Shown here: positions 1 to 7,527 of the stretch, one piece after another | How positions within the stretch are numbered: position 1 is the stretch's first letter | How the letters are laid out: every line of letters starts with the position of its first letter | Assembly (NCBI GenBank): GCA_031406575.1 | Contig: JANOHP010000115.1 | Coordinates: 1 to 16,651 of the forward strand | DNA from: Ga0077555 sp031406575 | Lineage (GTDB): Bacteria; Pseudomonadota; Alphaproteobacteria; Rhizobiales; Hyphomicrobiaceae | Length of the DNA stretch: 16,651 bases | Direction of reading: 5' to 3' | Position numbers and translations under genes: made by a program | The notes under the pieces: model-generated | What the model was told of the DNA's origin: nothing | Seen by the model: the letters and a program-made list of their open reading frames with translations, nothing else | Databases searched by the model: none

Positions 1-327
1 CGGTCGGAAGGCGGTGCACTCGGTATGGGCGGCGGTACGTCGGGCGGTTTCATGACCGGACGGGGCACGGCGAACATGCTGACACGGGCGACCGCGGGGC
101 TGGCAGCTCTCTTTTTCGTCACCAGCGTCTCGCTGACGCTACTCGCACAACGGTCGGGGCCGGCCGTATCGCCCCTCGACGCGCGTCCGAGTGCACCGGT
201 GTCCGCGCCCGCCACGCCCGGCAGCACGCCGGCACCGGCCGACACGGCGCCTGCCGCACCCGGTGGACTGCTGGACAGCCTCGAGAAAGGCAAAGCGCCA
301 CTCCCGAAGGTGCCGAGGTCGCAGTAA
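1..327 (+). CDS. secG: Preprotein translocase subunit SecG, 3' part (partial)
   Basis: SecG is the small auxiliary subunit of the inner-membrane SecYEG protein-export channel. The frame is open from base 1 and ends at TAA 325-327, so the start codon and first transmembrane helix lie outside the window. What remains shows the typical SecG pattern: a Gly-rich cytoplasmic loop (GMGGGTSGGFMTGRGTANMLTR), then the second membrane helix (about TAGLAALFFVTSVSLTLLA), then an Ala/Pro-rich C-terminal tail of about 55 residues. Such extended tails are common in alphaproteobacteria. An ATG at base 25 is internal and not the start. The gene converges with the MFS gene, with 17 bases between stop codons. 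In many relatives secG is followed by pyrG, which is not the case here. Confidence 0.9.
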   Translation, partial: RSEGGALGMGGGTSGGFMTGRGTANMLTRATAGLAALFFVTSVSLTLLAQRSGPAVSPLDARPSAPVSAPATPGSTPAPADTAPAAPGGLLDSLEKGKAPLPKVPRSQ

Positions 328-344
328 TCCCGTGCCAAGACCTC

Positions 345-1610
345 TCAACGAGACGTTGGCGATGAGTCGGCCCCTCGATCGCCGGTCAGCTCGCGTGGTC
401 GGATCGCGATGAAGGCGCCGAGCGCGGCCAGCATCAGCACCGCGATCAGACCGAATGCGGCGCCCCAACCGGGTTGGGACATGCCGCCCATGGCGTCGAG
501 CGTCCAACCGACGGCCAGCGGCCCGATGAAGCCGCCCGCGTAGCCCAGCATCGAATGAATGGCGAGCGTTGCACCACGCCGCGACGGTTCGGCGGTGCCC
601 GCTGCGCCTGCCGTCAGCGATGAGGAATCGAGCCACACGACAATCCCCCAAATCGTGATGAGACCGACCGCCAAGGCATAAGACATTGGCCCCAGGAAGC
701 CGATCGACCCGGCGAGCACGATCGATCCCAGCATCGCGATCACGACCAACCGCCGTCGTCCGAGCCGAATGGACGCCTCGTTGCCCACGATACTCGCAAC
801 CGTTCCAATAAGGCCGAGGATGGTCACGACGATCGTGGGCGTCAGGAATCCCGTGCTGGTTCCCGTGCTGACGGCGACCCAGCCGAGGAAAGCCACGCCC
901 CAGCCGCGCAACGCGTTCATTTCGAGCGTGTGGATGCAGTAGGCCAGCGCATACGCCATCGCAGAACGGTTGCGCAGCACGGGGCGGAAGTCGTAGAGGC
1001 CACCGCCGTCATCGGCCTTGGGCGCAGGGGGTGCGTGACCCGGCACCAGAAGCGCCACGATCATCAGGGCCAGCGTCGCTGTTGCGGCGGCCGTCCAAAA
1101 CGCGGCCGGCCAGCCTCCCACAGCTGCGATCAGGTCGGCGACCGCGAACGATGCGGCTCCTGAAATACCAATCGACGCAGCGTGACCCGTCACCGCGCGT
1201 GACATCATTTTGGCGTCGACCTGGTCGGCCAGCAGCTTCAGCCCGGTCATGTACGTTCCGGCCCAGCCGAGGCCGGTCAATCCCCGCGCTCCCATGGCCC
1301 ACCAGAATCCATCGGCGAACGCAAAGAGGACATGGCCGGCGACTGTTGCGCCGACACCGAAGAGGTAGACCCTGTGTGCGTCGACCCGATCGGTCAGTGT
1401 CACCAGGATCGGGACGGACAGCATGTAGGCCGCATAGAATGACGACGTGATCCAGCCCGCTTCACTATTCGACAGCGACCACCGCTGCATCAGACCCGGC
1501 AGCAGGGCCGGCCAGAAAAACGCCCCCAACTGCACGAGCACTTGCGCGGCGCAAACGACGGCAACCAGCCTGCCGGGCGACATGAGGCGACGTTGCGCGG
1601 CGTGGGGCAT
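345..1610 (-). CDS. Major facilitator superfamily (MFS) transporter
   Basis: This is a 421-residue polytopic membrane protein. It has about twelve hydrophobic segments in two halves, separated by a hydrophilic loop near residues 190-215 (HAPPAPKADDGGG). The loop after the second helix, TLTDRVDAHRVYLFG, fits the MFS signature between TM2 and TM3 (G-x-x-x-D-R-x-G-R-R type), here relaxed. Substrate cannot be read from the sequence; general resemblance is to drug/metabolite efflux permeases. It is the last gene of a probable gshA-arsC-MFS operon, 43 bases after arsC. The ATG at 1610 lacks a good ribosome binding site. The ATG at 1583 (MSPGRLVAVV) is an alternative that starts closer to the first helix. 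The 3' end faces secG. Confidence 0.82.
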   Translation of the reverse strand: MPHAAQRRLMSPGRLVAVVCAAQVLVQLGAFFWPALLPGLMQRWSLSNSEAGWITSSFYAAYMLSVPILVTLTDRVDAHRVYLFGVGATVAGHVLFAFADGFWWAMGARGLTGLGWAGTYMTGLKLLADQVDAKMMSRAVTGHAASIGISGAASFAVADLIAAVGGWPAAFWTAAATATLALMIVALLVPGHAPPAPKADDGGGLYDFRPVLRNRSAMAYALAYCIHTLEMNALRGWGVAFLGWVAVSTGTSTGFLTPTIVVTILGLIGTVASIVGNEASIRLGRRRLVVIAMLGSIVLAGSIGFLGPMSYALAVGLITIWGIVVWLDSSSLTAGAAGTAEPSRRGATLAIHSMLGYAGGFIGPLAVGWTLDAMGGMSQPGWGAAFGLIAVLMLAALGAFIAIRPRELTGDRGADSSPTSR

Positions 1611-1653
1611 GCTCTGGCGTGCTTCCTGTGTATGTCGGGCGATCAGACCGAAC

Positions 1654-2001
1654 TCACAACAGCTCCAGCACGGTCTCTGCCGGGCGGCAGATGCGGACGC
1701 CTTTGGGTGTCACGACGATGGGGCGTTCAATGAGGATGGGGTGTTGCGCGATCGCGTCGAGCAACTGGTCATCGCCGAGCGCCGAATTATCGAGGTCCAG
1801 TTCGGCGAACGGTGTGCCCTTCTTGCGCAGCACGGCGCGCAGCGGCAGACCCATGCGGTGCACGAGGTCCAGCAATTCTGCACGCGTCGGCGGCGATCTC
1901 AGGTATTCGATGAGTGTCGGCTCGAGGCCTCGGGCGCGGATCAGGGCGAGCGTGTTGCGCGAGGTGCCACATGCGGGATTGTGGTAGATCGTCACATCCA
2001 T
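1654..2001 (-). CDS. arsC: Arsenate reductase, ArsC (glutaredoxin-coupled) family
   Basis: The ArsC thioredoxin-fold family reduces arsenate to arsenite using glutathione and glutaredoxin. The protein has 115 residues, normal for chromosomal members. The catalytic motif NPACGTSRN places the nucleophilic cysteine at C11. Arginines R59 (LRKKGTPF), R93 (IERPIV) and R106 (CRPAE) match the R60/R94/R107 set known from plasmid R773 ArsC with a one-residue offset, so all key residues are present. A strong Shine-Dalgarno GGAGG lies 5 bases before ATG 2001. The gene is 47 bases downstream of gshA on the same strand, a sensible pairing because the enzyme needs glutathione. Members of this family (YffB/Spx-like) do not always act on arsenate, so substrate is inferred. 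Confidence 0.88.
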   Translation of the reverse strand: MDVTIYHNPACGTSRNTLALIRARGLEPTLIEYLRSPPTRAELLDLVHRMGLPLRAVLRKKGTPFAELDLDNSALGDDQLLDAIAQHPILIERPIVVTPKGVRICRPAETVLELL

Positions 2002-2048
2002 TGCGACCTCCGCGAGGGATTGATCGGTTGCCAGTCAGCACGCCACGC

Positions 2049-3449
2049 TCAGAACCGATAGTCCTTGAATACTTGGTCGATGTCTTCGCCCCAGGATTTC
2101 TCGAAGGCTTCGAGCATGTCGTCGGCGACGGTGCGACCAGACTCCACGATACGCTGGAGTGGGTCGAGGTAGATGCGCTCGTCGTCGCCTTTGGCATTCG
2201 TCAGCGCGCGCGCTTTCAATCCCGCCAAACTGATGTCCACGACTTCGCGGGCGAGGTCACGGGCGGAATGGCGGCGCAGGCGGGCCTTCAGGGCGTGCCG
2301 GGGCACGTCGTTGCGCAGGCCTTGGCGCTCCTCGGTCGTCCACGTCCGGCACACGTCCCACGCGGCATCGAGGGCGGATTGATCGTAAAATAGCCCCGTC
2401 CAGAATGCCGACAGCGCGCAGATGTGATCGAAGCGGCCGCCGTCGGCACCGCGCATCTCGAGGAACCGCTTCATGCGCACTTCGGGGAAAATCGTCGTGA
2501 TGTGGTCCGACCAGTCGTCGATCGTCGGCTCGAGTGCGGCAAGCTCCGGCCGATTCAGCTTGGTCGCCAGACGGCCCGCCAGAAAATCGCGAAACGAGGC
2601 ACCGGCGACATCGATGTAGTCGCCGTTGCGATAGATGAAATACATCGGCACATCGAGCGCATACTCGACATAGCGATCGAAACACATGCCGCTTTCGAAC
2701 ACGAACGGCAGCATGCCCGTGCGGTTCTGATCGGTATCGCGCCAGACTTCGCTGCGCAGCGACAGGAAGCCGTTTGGCCTGCCCTCCGTGAACGGCGAGG
2801 CGGCAAACAGCGCCGTCGCGATCGGCTGCAACGCCAGCGACATGCGCAGCTTCTTCACCATGTCGGCTTCGTCGCCGAAGTCCAGGTTCACCTGAATGGT
2901 CGCGGTGCGATACATCATTTCGAGGCCGCCCTTGCCGACCTGCGGCATGTAGCGGGTCATGACGCCATAGCGCCGCTTGGGCATCTTCGGCGTCTCGGCG
3001 AGCTTCCATTTCGGCGAAAAGCCCAGGCCCAGGAAGCCGAGTTTCAGTTCCTCTCCGATCGCGCGCACTTGGTCGAGGTGCAGCTGCGTTTCGTCGGCGA
3101 TCTCATGCAGAGTGGTCAGCGGCGCGCCGGACAGCTCGAATTGTCCCCCTGGCTCGAGGGAGACGTTGGCCGCCGGTTCGCCCTCGGGGCGTTTCAGCGC
3201 GATGATCGTGTCGCGTTCATGGATCGGCAGCCAACCGTAGCGGTTGATCAATTCTTCCATCAAGGCGCGAATGCCACGCGGTCCCTCATAGGGTACGGGC
3301 CGCAGATCGAGCGTGCGAAAAACGATCTTCTCGTGCTCGGTGCCGATCCGCCATTCCGATTTCGGTTTGCAACCGACGGAAAACCACTGAATGAGATCAT
3401 CTCGCGACGTAATCGGCGGTGAGGGCGCACCTTCCTGGCGGGTCGACAT
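2049..3449 (-). CDS. gshA: Glutamate--cysteine ligase (plant/alphaproteobacterial type)
   Basis: This cytoplasmic enzyme joins L-glutamate and L-cysteine with ATP to give gamma-glutamylcysteine, the first step of glutathione synthesis. The 466-residue length fits the plant-type class found in alphaproteobacteria. Near the N-terminus is WRIGTEHEK (about residues 33-41), the acidic motif of the GCS2-like active site, followed by the ERDTIIALKRP and SLEPGGQFELSG segments typical of the glutamate and Mg-ATP binding region. MTRYMPQVGKGGLEMMYRTATIQVNLDF and the C-terminal WGEDIDQVFKDYRF also fit. ATG 3449 is preceded by GAGG about 10 bases upstream. It is probably the first gene of a gshA-arsC-MFS operon and is divergent from the CoA-transferase genes. 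Confidence 0.93.
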   Translation of the reverse strand: MSTRQEGAPSPPITSRDDLIQWFSVGCKPKSEWRIGTEHEKIVFRTLDLRPVPYEGPRGIRALMEELINRYGWLPIHERDTIIALKRPEGEPAANVSLEPGGQFELSGAPLTTLHEIADETQLHLDQVRAIGEELKLGFLGLGFSPKWKLAETPKMPKRRYGVMTRYMPQVGKGGLEMMYRTATIQVNLDFGDEADMVKKLRMSLALQPIATALFAASPFTEGRPNGFLSLRSEVWRDTDQNRTGMLPFVFESGMCFDRYVEYALDVPMYFIYRNGDYIDVAGASFRDFLAGRLATKLNRPELAALEPTIDDWSDHITTIFPEVRMKRFLEMRGADGGRFDHICALSAFWTGLFYDQSALDAAWDVCRTWTTEERQGLRNDVPRHALKARLRRHSARDLAREVVDISLAGLKARALTNAKGDDERIYLDPLQRIVESGRTVADDMLEAFEKSWGEDIDQVFKDYRF

Positions 3450-3921
3450 GCAACTTTATCCTCGGGTGTCCCTAGTGCCGCCGCAGAGGTCGTCCACGGT
3501 TCGGCGAGTGTCACTTATGCCGCCCGGCGCGGCTCGACACAAGCCCTCGGCGAACGCCGTATCGCAGCGGCAGGCAAGCGCCCCACAACGGCCCGACTCG
3601 AGTGGTGCGGCACGGGGGGCGCGCTCCCGATCCCAACCCTCCTCCTTTGTTTCCGCGCCGAGCGAAGCGAGAGCCGGGACCGCGTCGGGGAAATAGAAAT
3701 TCGGTTGCGCCGTTGCTGCACGGCCCAGCCTCGCTCTTGCGCTGGCGTCGTTTCATTGCACCCGCGCGAACCCGGATCGCCGCGCCACGGGTGCGACGTC
3801 CGGGAAGCAGTGGGACGGCGGCGCAATCCCCGCGCCGATACGCCAGCCGTGGCGTCTTCGACGTTTCTGCGTTAAGAGGCGCGGCTGCTTTCATTCGATC
3901 TCCGGGGGAGTGACGGTCCCG
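3450..3921. other. Long divergent intergenic region, no gene recognised
   Basis: These 472 bases separate gshA (-) from the CoA-transferase operon (+) and should hold both promoters. I could not pick convincing -35/-10 pairs. Reading frames here give Arg/Pro/Ser-rich translations without recognisable domains and look spurious. Bases about 3621-3700 stand out as a possible dispersed intergenic repeat; they contain the mirror-symmetric GAGCGAAGCGAG. A short inverted repeat ACGCC/GGCGT lies at 3840-3855. A purine-rich GGGGGAG at 3904-3910 is the likely ribosome binding site of the plus-strand gene. No tRNA or other RNA gene is visible. Confidence 0.55.
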
Positions 3922-4917
3922 ATGCCCGATCACAAGTTGATCTCGCTGTCCGACGCCGTGCGCCGCTTTGCGCGCGATGGCATGATTTACGCTAGCGGGG
4001 CAGCCCTGCCGATCGGCTCGGACGCCATCGTCTTCGGGCGCGAGATGGTGCGCCAGGGCGTTCGCAATCTGCACACGATCTTCCACTGCAATACCCAGCA
4101 GTTGAACCTGCTCGCGGCCAATGGCAATGCGACCAAGGCCGAGTGCGGCTTCTCGGGCCTGGAAGTGTTCGGGTTCGCCAACGGACTGCGCCGTGCCGTC
4201 GAAACCGGCACGATGGCGCTCGAGGACTATTCCAACCTGTCGATTCCGTTGCGCTACCTGGGTGGCGCGCTGAATTGGCCGTTCGTGCCCGCGACCGTCA
4301 ACATCGGCTCCGACCTGCAGGACCGCAGTGCCTTTGCGCCGGACGAAAACCCCAGTCGGTCCAAGATCCCGATGGTCACCGACCCCTTCACGGGGCGCCA
4401 AGTGGGCGCCTTCCAGCCCTTGCGGCCCGACGTGGCGGCGATCCACGTGACGTTTGCCGATCCCATGGGCAACGCCATCATGCTGGGGACGGAGTGGAGC
4501 CGGTTCGAACTGTCGCGGGCGGCCAAGCGCGTCGTTCTGATCGCCGATGCGATCGTCGATCCGGCCTGCATCCGCCAGTATCCCAATCTGGTGCGCATCC
4601 CCGAACTCGTCGTCGAAGCGGTCGTCTATTGGCCCTTCGGGGCGTGGCCCGCATCCTCGCCCGGCATGTACGATGTCGACGAGGAGCACATGCGGGCGAT
4701 GAACACCGCGCTGGGCACAGCGGAGGGGACGGAGGCCTACGTGCGCGACTACGTGTCGAGCTGGACCGACGTGGACAGCTGGCTGCGGGTGATCGGCGCC
4801 GAGCGCCTCGCCAAGCTGGAACAGAGCACCACGAGTTTCCTGGCCGATCCCTACCGAAAGTGGATCCTGACGCCCGCCGAGGTGGCATCGATCCAGGCCC
4901 AGGGAGGTCTGTCATGA
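3922..4917 (+). CDS. Class I CoA-transferase, alpha subunit (glutaconate CoA-transferase subunit A-like)
   Basis: This is the first subunit of a heteromeric family I CoA-transferase that moves CoA between carboxylic acids, or of a related CoA-ester-acting enzyme such as IpdAB. At about 331 residues it is close to GctA (about 320). Family features include an N-terminal segment with ASGAALPIGSDA (expected Gly-rich CoA-binding loop) and the later RPDVAAIHVTFADPMGNA, typical of CoA-transferase alpha chains. I prefer ATG 3922 over GTG 3910, because the GGGGGAG at 3904-3910 would abut the GTG but lies 11 bases before the ATG. The stop overlaps the start of the beta subunit (ATGA at 4914-4917), indicating translational coupling. 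The acyl substrate cannot be read from the sequence, and no other pathway genes are adjacent. Confidence 0.85.
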   Translation: MPDHKLISLSDAVRRFARDGMIYASGAALPIGSDAIVFGREMVRQGVRNLHTIFHCNTQQLNLLAANGNATKAECGFSGLEVFGFANGLRRAVETGTMALEDYSNLSIPLRYLGGALNWPFVPATVNIGSDLQDRSAFAPDENPSRSKIPMVTDPFTGRQVGAFQPLRPDVAAIHVTFADPMGNAIMLGTEWSRFELSRAAKRVVLIADAIVDPACIRQYPNLVRIPELVVEAVVYWPFGAWPASSPGMYDVDEEHMRAMNTALGTAEGTEAYVRDYVSSWTDVDSWLRVIGAERLAKLEQSTTSFLADPYRKWILTPAEVASIQAQGGLS

Positions 4918-5732
4918 GTGCGGCGGCACAGCAGGGTGGACGCGAGCCCGACGGCTACACGCGCCAGGAAATGATGGCGATTGCCACGGGGCGCGAAATC
5001 CGCGACCGCGAAATCGCGATCTTCGGTGTTGGTCTGTCGATGCTGGCCGGCTTCTTCGCGCAGGCGCACCACGCGCCCAACGTGCGCGCCATGACCGAAG
5101 GCGGTGTGTTCGGTTCCTCGCCCGTCGGCGGACTACCCTGGGGGATCGAGTGCAATCGCATCTCGACCAACGCCACGAGCTTTACCTCCGCGCTCGACGC
5201 GCTGGGCTGCCTCGTGGGGTCGGGTCGCTGCGATGTCGGCATCATCGGCGCAGCGCAAGTCGACAAGTTCGGCAACGTCAATACCACCGGCATCTGGGAC
5301 GGCGAGATCGGCCCGACCTACCGCACGCCGAAAACCCGGCTGACGGGGGCAGGTGGCGCCAACGACATCGCCTGCGGCGCCAAGCGCTACCTGATCATGG
5401 TGGCGCACGAGCCCAAGCGCTTTACCGAAAAGGTGACGTACATCAGCTCACCGGGATATCTCGAGGGCGGCGAGGCGCGCGCGCGGCACGGGTTTGTCGG
5501 CGGCGGACCGTCGGCGATCGTGACGACGCTGGGCATCCTGCGGCCCGATCCTCAGACGAAGGAGTTCGGCCTCGATGGCTGGTACGAGTTTTCCAGCCCC
5601 GACGAGATTGTGAAGGAGACGGGCTGGCCGTTGCAGATTCGACCAGGCGCGGGCGTCGTCCCGCCGCCGAGTGCCGCGGAACTGGTCTCGTTGCGCAAGG
5701 TCGACGAAACCGGCGCGCTGCGTAAACGGTGA
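4914..5732 (+). CDS. Class I CoA-transferase, beta subunit (glutaconate CoA-transferase subunit B-like)
   Basis: This is the partner of the preceding subunit: 272 residues, close to GctB (about 266). The start is fixed by the ATGA overlap with the alpha gene. The same frame remains open far upstream inside alpha, but that extension has no homology-like character. In family I transferases the beta chain carries the glutamate that forms a covalent glutamyl-CoA intermediate. Here E62 in AMTEGGVFGSSP sits where GctB Glu54 would be expected, which favours a genuine transferase. Other family-like segments are GSGRCDVGIIGAAQVDKFGN and the GAGGANDIACGAKR turn. The gene ends 17 bases from the convergent pssA stop. 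Substrate unknown; assignment of E62 is by position, not by alignment. Confidence 0.85.
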   Translation: MSAAAQQGGREPDGYTRQEMMAIATGREIRDREIAIFGVGLSMLAGFFAQAHHAPNVRAMTEGGVFGSSPVGGLPWGIECNRISTNATSFTSALDALGCLVGSGRCDVGIIGAAQVDKFGNVNTTGIWDGEIGPTYRTPKTRLTGAGGANDIACGAKRYLIMVAHEPKRFTEKVTYISSPGYLEGGEARARHGFVGGGPSAIVTTLGILRPDPQTKEFGLDGWYEFSSPDEIVKETGWPLQIRPGAGVVPPPSAAELVSLRKVDETGALRKR

Positions 5733-5749
5733 CCGCAGGGCTGCAGCGT

Positions 5750-6658
5750 TCAGTGTTTCGTCTCGGTCGGGGGCGCGGGGTGGGCGGCACTTGCTGTCCC
5801 GCTCGGCAGTCCGCCGCCGACGGCACCCGGCACCGGTTCGATCGTCGGGTTGGCGACGTCCCACTGGCGCTGTTTGTCGCGGAAGCGGCGATAGCTGACC
5901 GGAATGAGCGCGAGGTAAACGACTGTCACCACGGTCAGCGTCGGATACGGGTAGGTGACGAGTAAGCCCACCAGCAGTGCTGCGGCCACCAGAATGGGAA
6001 GCACCCATTCGCGGCCGATCTTCTCGCCCAACAGCTTGCCTGAAAACGTGGGCAGGGTCGACACCAGCAAACCGGCCAGAACCAGAGTGTAGACCGACGT
6101 CAGCATCGGCATCCCTCGGATCGACGACAGGCCAATTCCCTCGAGATAGAACGGCAGCAGCACGGCGACAGCGCCCGCAGGGGCCGGAATGCCGGTGAAA
6201 TAGTTCGAGTGCCAGCCGGGCTTGTCCACCTCGAGCATCGAGTTGAAGCGCGCCAGTCGCAATCCCATACCGCAGGCAAACGCCAGCACCGCGATCCACC
6301 CGAATCCGCGATACCCGTCCTGCGACCAAGTGAAGATCAGGATGCCGGGCGCGACACCGAAATTGACGAAATCCGCGAGACTGTCGAGCTCGGCGCCGAA
6401 GCGCGATTGAGCTTTCAGCGCGCGTGCGAGCCGGCCGTCCACGCCATCGAGCAGGGCTGCGGCAACGATGAGCGCGGCAGCGAATTCGAACCGATGCTCG
6501 ATGGCCATGCGAATGGCGGTCACGCCGGCGCACAGGCTGAGCAGGGTGAAGAAGTTCGGCACCAGGAAACGAACGGGAATCTTTCGCTGGCGCAACAGGC
6601 GTCGACGCCGCCGCCACCGGGGCTCATCCTTGAATTCGGGGAGGTCTTCCTTGTCCAT
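5750..6658 (-). CDS. pssA: CDP-diacylglycerol--serine O-phosphatidyltransferase
   Basis: This integral membrane enzyme makes phosphatidylserine from CDP-diacylglycerol and L-serine, the precursor of phosphatidylethanolamine. The 302-residue protein contains the complete CDP-alcohol phosphotransferase signature at residues 71-96, with the four aspartates D71, D74, D92 and D96 and the intervening G-x2-A-R and G residues correctly spaced. It starts with a basic, Arg-rich segment (RWRRRRRLLRQRK), and several hydrophobic helices follow. The C-terminus is hydrophilic and Pro/Ala-rich. It lies 27 bases downstream of psd, which encodes the next enzyme in the same pathway, so the two are very likely cotranscribed. 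A GAGGAC ribosome binding site precedes ATG 6658. Confidence 0.93.
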   Translation of the reverse strand: MDKEDLPEFKDEPRWRRRRRLLRQRKIPVRFLVPNFFTLLSLCAGVTAIRMAIEHRFEFAAALIVAAALLDGVDGRLARALKAQSRFGAELDSLADFVNFGVAPGILIFTWSQDGYRGFGWIAVLAFACGMGLRLARFNSMLEVDKPGWHSNYFTGIPAPAGAVAVLLPFYLEGIGLSSIRGMPMLTSVYTLVLAGLLVSTLPTFSGKLLGEKIGREWVLPILVAAALLVGLLVTYPYPTLTVVTVVYLALIPVSYRRFRDKQRQWDVANPTIEPVPGAVGGGLPSGTASAAHPAPPTETKH

Positions 6659-6685
6659 CGCGGCCGTTGTCCTCAGCTTGACAGG

Positions 6686-7405
6686 TTAGCTTGCGCGGGC
6701 CTCGCGCTCGGGCTCGGTGGATTTGAGGTCGGCCAGAATGGTCTCTCCACCGACGGCCCGCTGACCGACCGCCACCAGCGCGGTGCGGCCGGGCGGCAGG
6801 TACACATCGACCCGGCTGCCGAAGCGGATCAATCCGAAGCGCTCGCCGACGCCCAGGCTGTCGCCTTCCCCCTTGAAGGTGACGATGCGGCGCGCGATGA
6901 GACCGGCGATCTGTACGACCGCGATTTCAATGCCGCTGGGTTGGGTGATCACCAGGGCTCGGCGCTCGTTGTCTTCGCTCGCCTTATCGAGGGCTGCGTT
7001 GAGGAACGCGCCAGGGACGTACACCGACCGCGTGATGCGGCCAGCGACGGGAGAGCGGTTCACGTGCACGTCGAACACCGACAGAAAAATCGAGATGCGC
7101 AGGCGTGGCGTCTCGTCGAGGCCCAATTCCGGCGGCGGCCGCACGGTGTCGATGGAGGAAATGCGGCCGTCTCCGGGCGCCACCACGAGACCTTCACGCA
7201 GGGGTGAAACGCGCGCGGGATCCCGGAAGAAGTAGGCGACATAGGCCATGATCCCCAGCGCCACATAGGCCAGCAGAGACCACGGCAGGATCAGCCACAG
7301 AAGCACGGCCACACCGCCGGCGATGCCGACGAACTTGTAGCCGTCGGGGTGCACCGGGGCGAGATTGCTTCGGATCGTGTCGAAGAGGCCGTGGTTGTCC
7401 GTCAC
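6686..7405 (-). CDS. psd: Phosphatidylserine decarboxylase proenzyme (short type)
   Basis: This enzyme decarboxylates phosphatidylserine to phosphatidylethanolamine at the inner membrane using a pyruvoyl group made by self-cleavage. The 239-residue length suits the short, alphaproteobacterial type. Visible family features are two N-terminal hydrophobic segments (about residues 25-58), YFFRDPAR, VVAPGDGRIS with D79, and FDVHVNRSP with H114. The cleavage site is the Gly-Ser in IRFGSRVDVYLP (G196-S197), the short-type version of LGST; S197 would become the pyruvoyl group. The start is GTG 7405, supported by GGAGG six bases upstream. The gene is first of a psd-pssA pair and lies 122 bases downstream of degP. 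Confidence 0.94.
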   Translation of the reverse strand: MTDNHGLFDTIRSNLAPVHPDGYKFVGIAGGVAVLLWLILPWSLLAYVALGIMAYVAYFFRDPARVSPLREGLVVAPGDGRISSIDTVRPPPELGLDETPRLRISIFLSVFDVHVNRSPVAGRITRSVYVPGAFLNAALDKASEDNERRALVITQPSGIEIAVVQIAGLIARRIVTFKGEGDSLGVGERFGLIRFGSRVDVYLPPGRTALVAVGQRAVGGETILADLKSTEPEREARAS

Positions 7406-7527
7406 GTGAGGCCTCCAGGGGCGCGGGCTGGGCCGCGTCTGTCGCGCGGCGTGGCGCTGTCTATAACGCAGTCCAATACCGGGGGCATGTCATTCACGAG
7501 CGCGCCCCCACAATTTATGGTCGGCCC

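Noticed and set aside
3511..4689. Long minus-strand open frame (about 390 codons) opposite the CoA-transferase alpha gene
   Set aside because: It is antisense to a gene with clear family features, is rich in Arg/Gly/Asp as expected of a GC-rich shadow frame, and has no recognisable domain.
4143..4913. Upstream extension of the CoA-transferase beta frame inside alpha
   Set aside because: It would overlap almost all of alpha. The ATGA junction and the normal GctB-like length fix the beta start at 4914, and the extension is Arg-rich shadow sequence.
6209..7207. Plus-strand frame opposite psd and pssA
   Set aside because: It is antisense to two well-supported enzymes and shows no domain or ribosome binding site.
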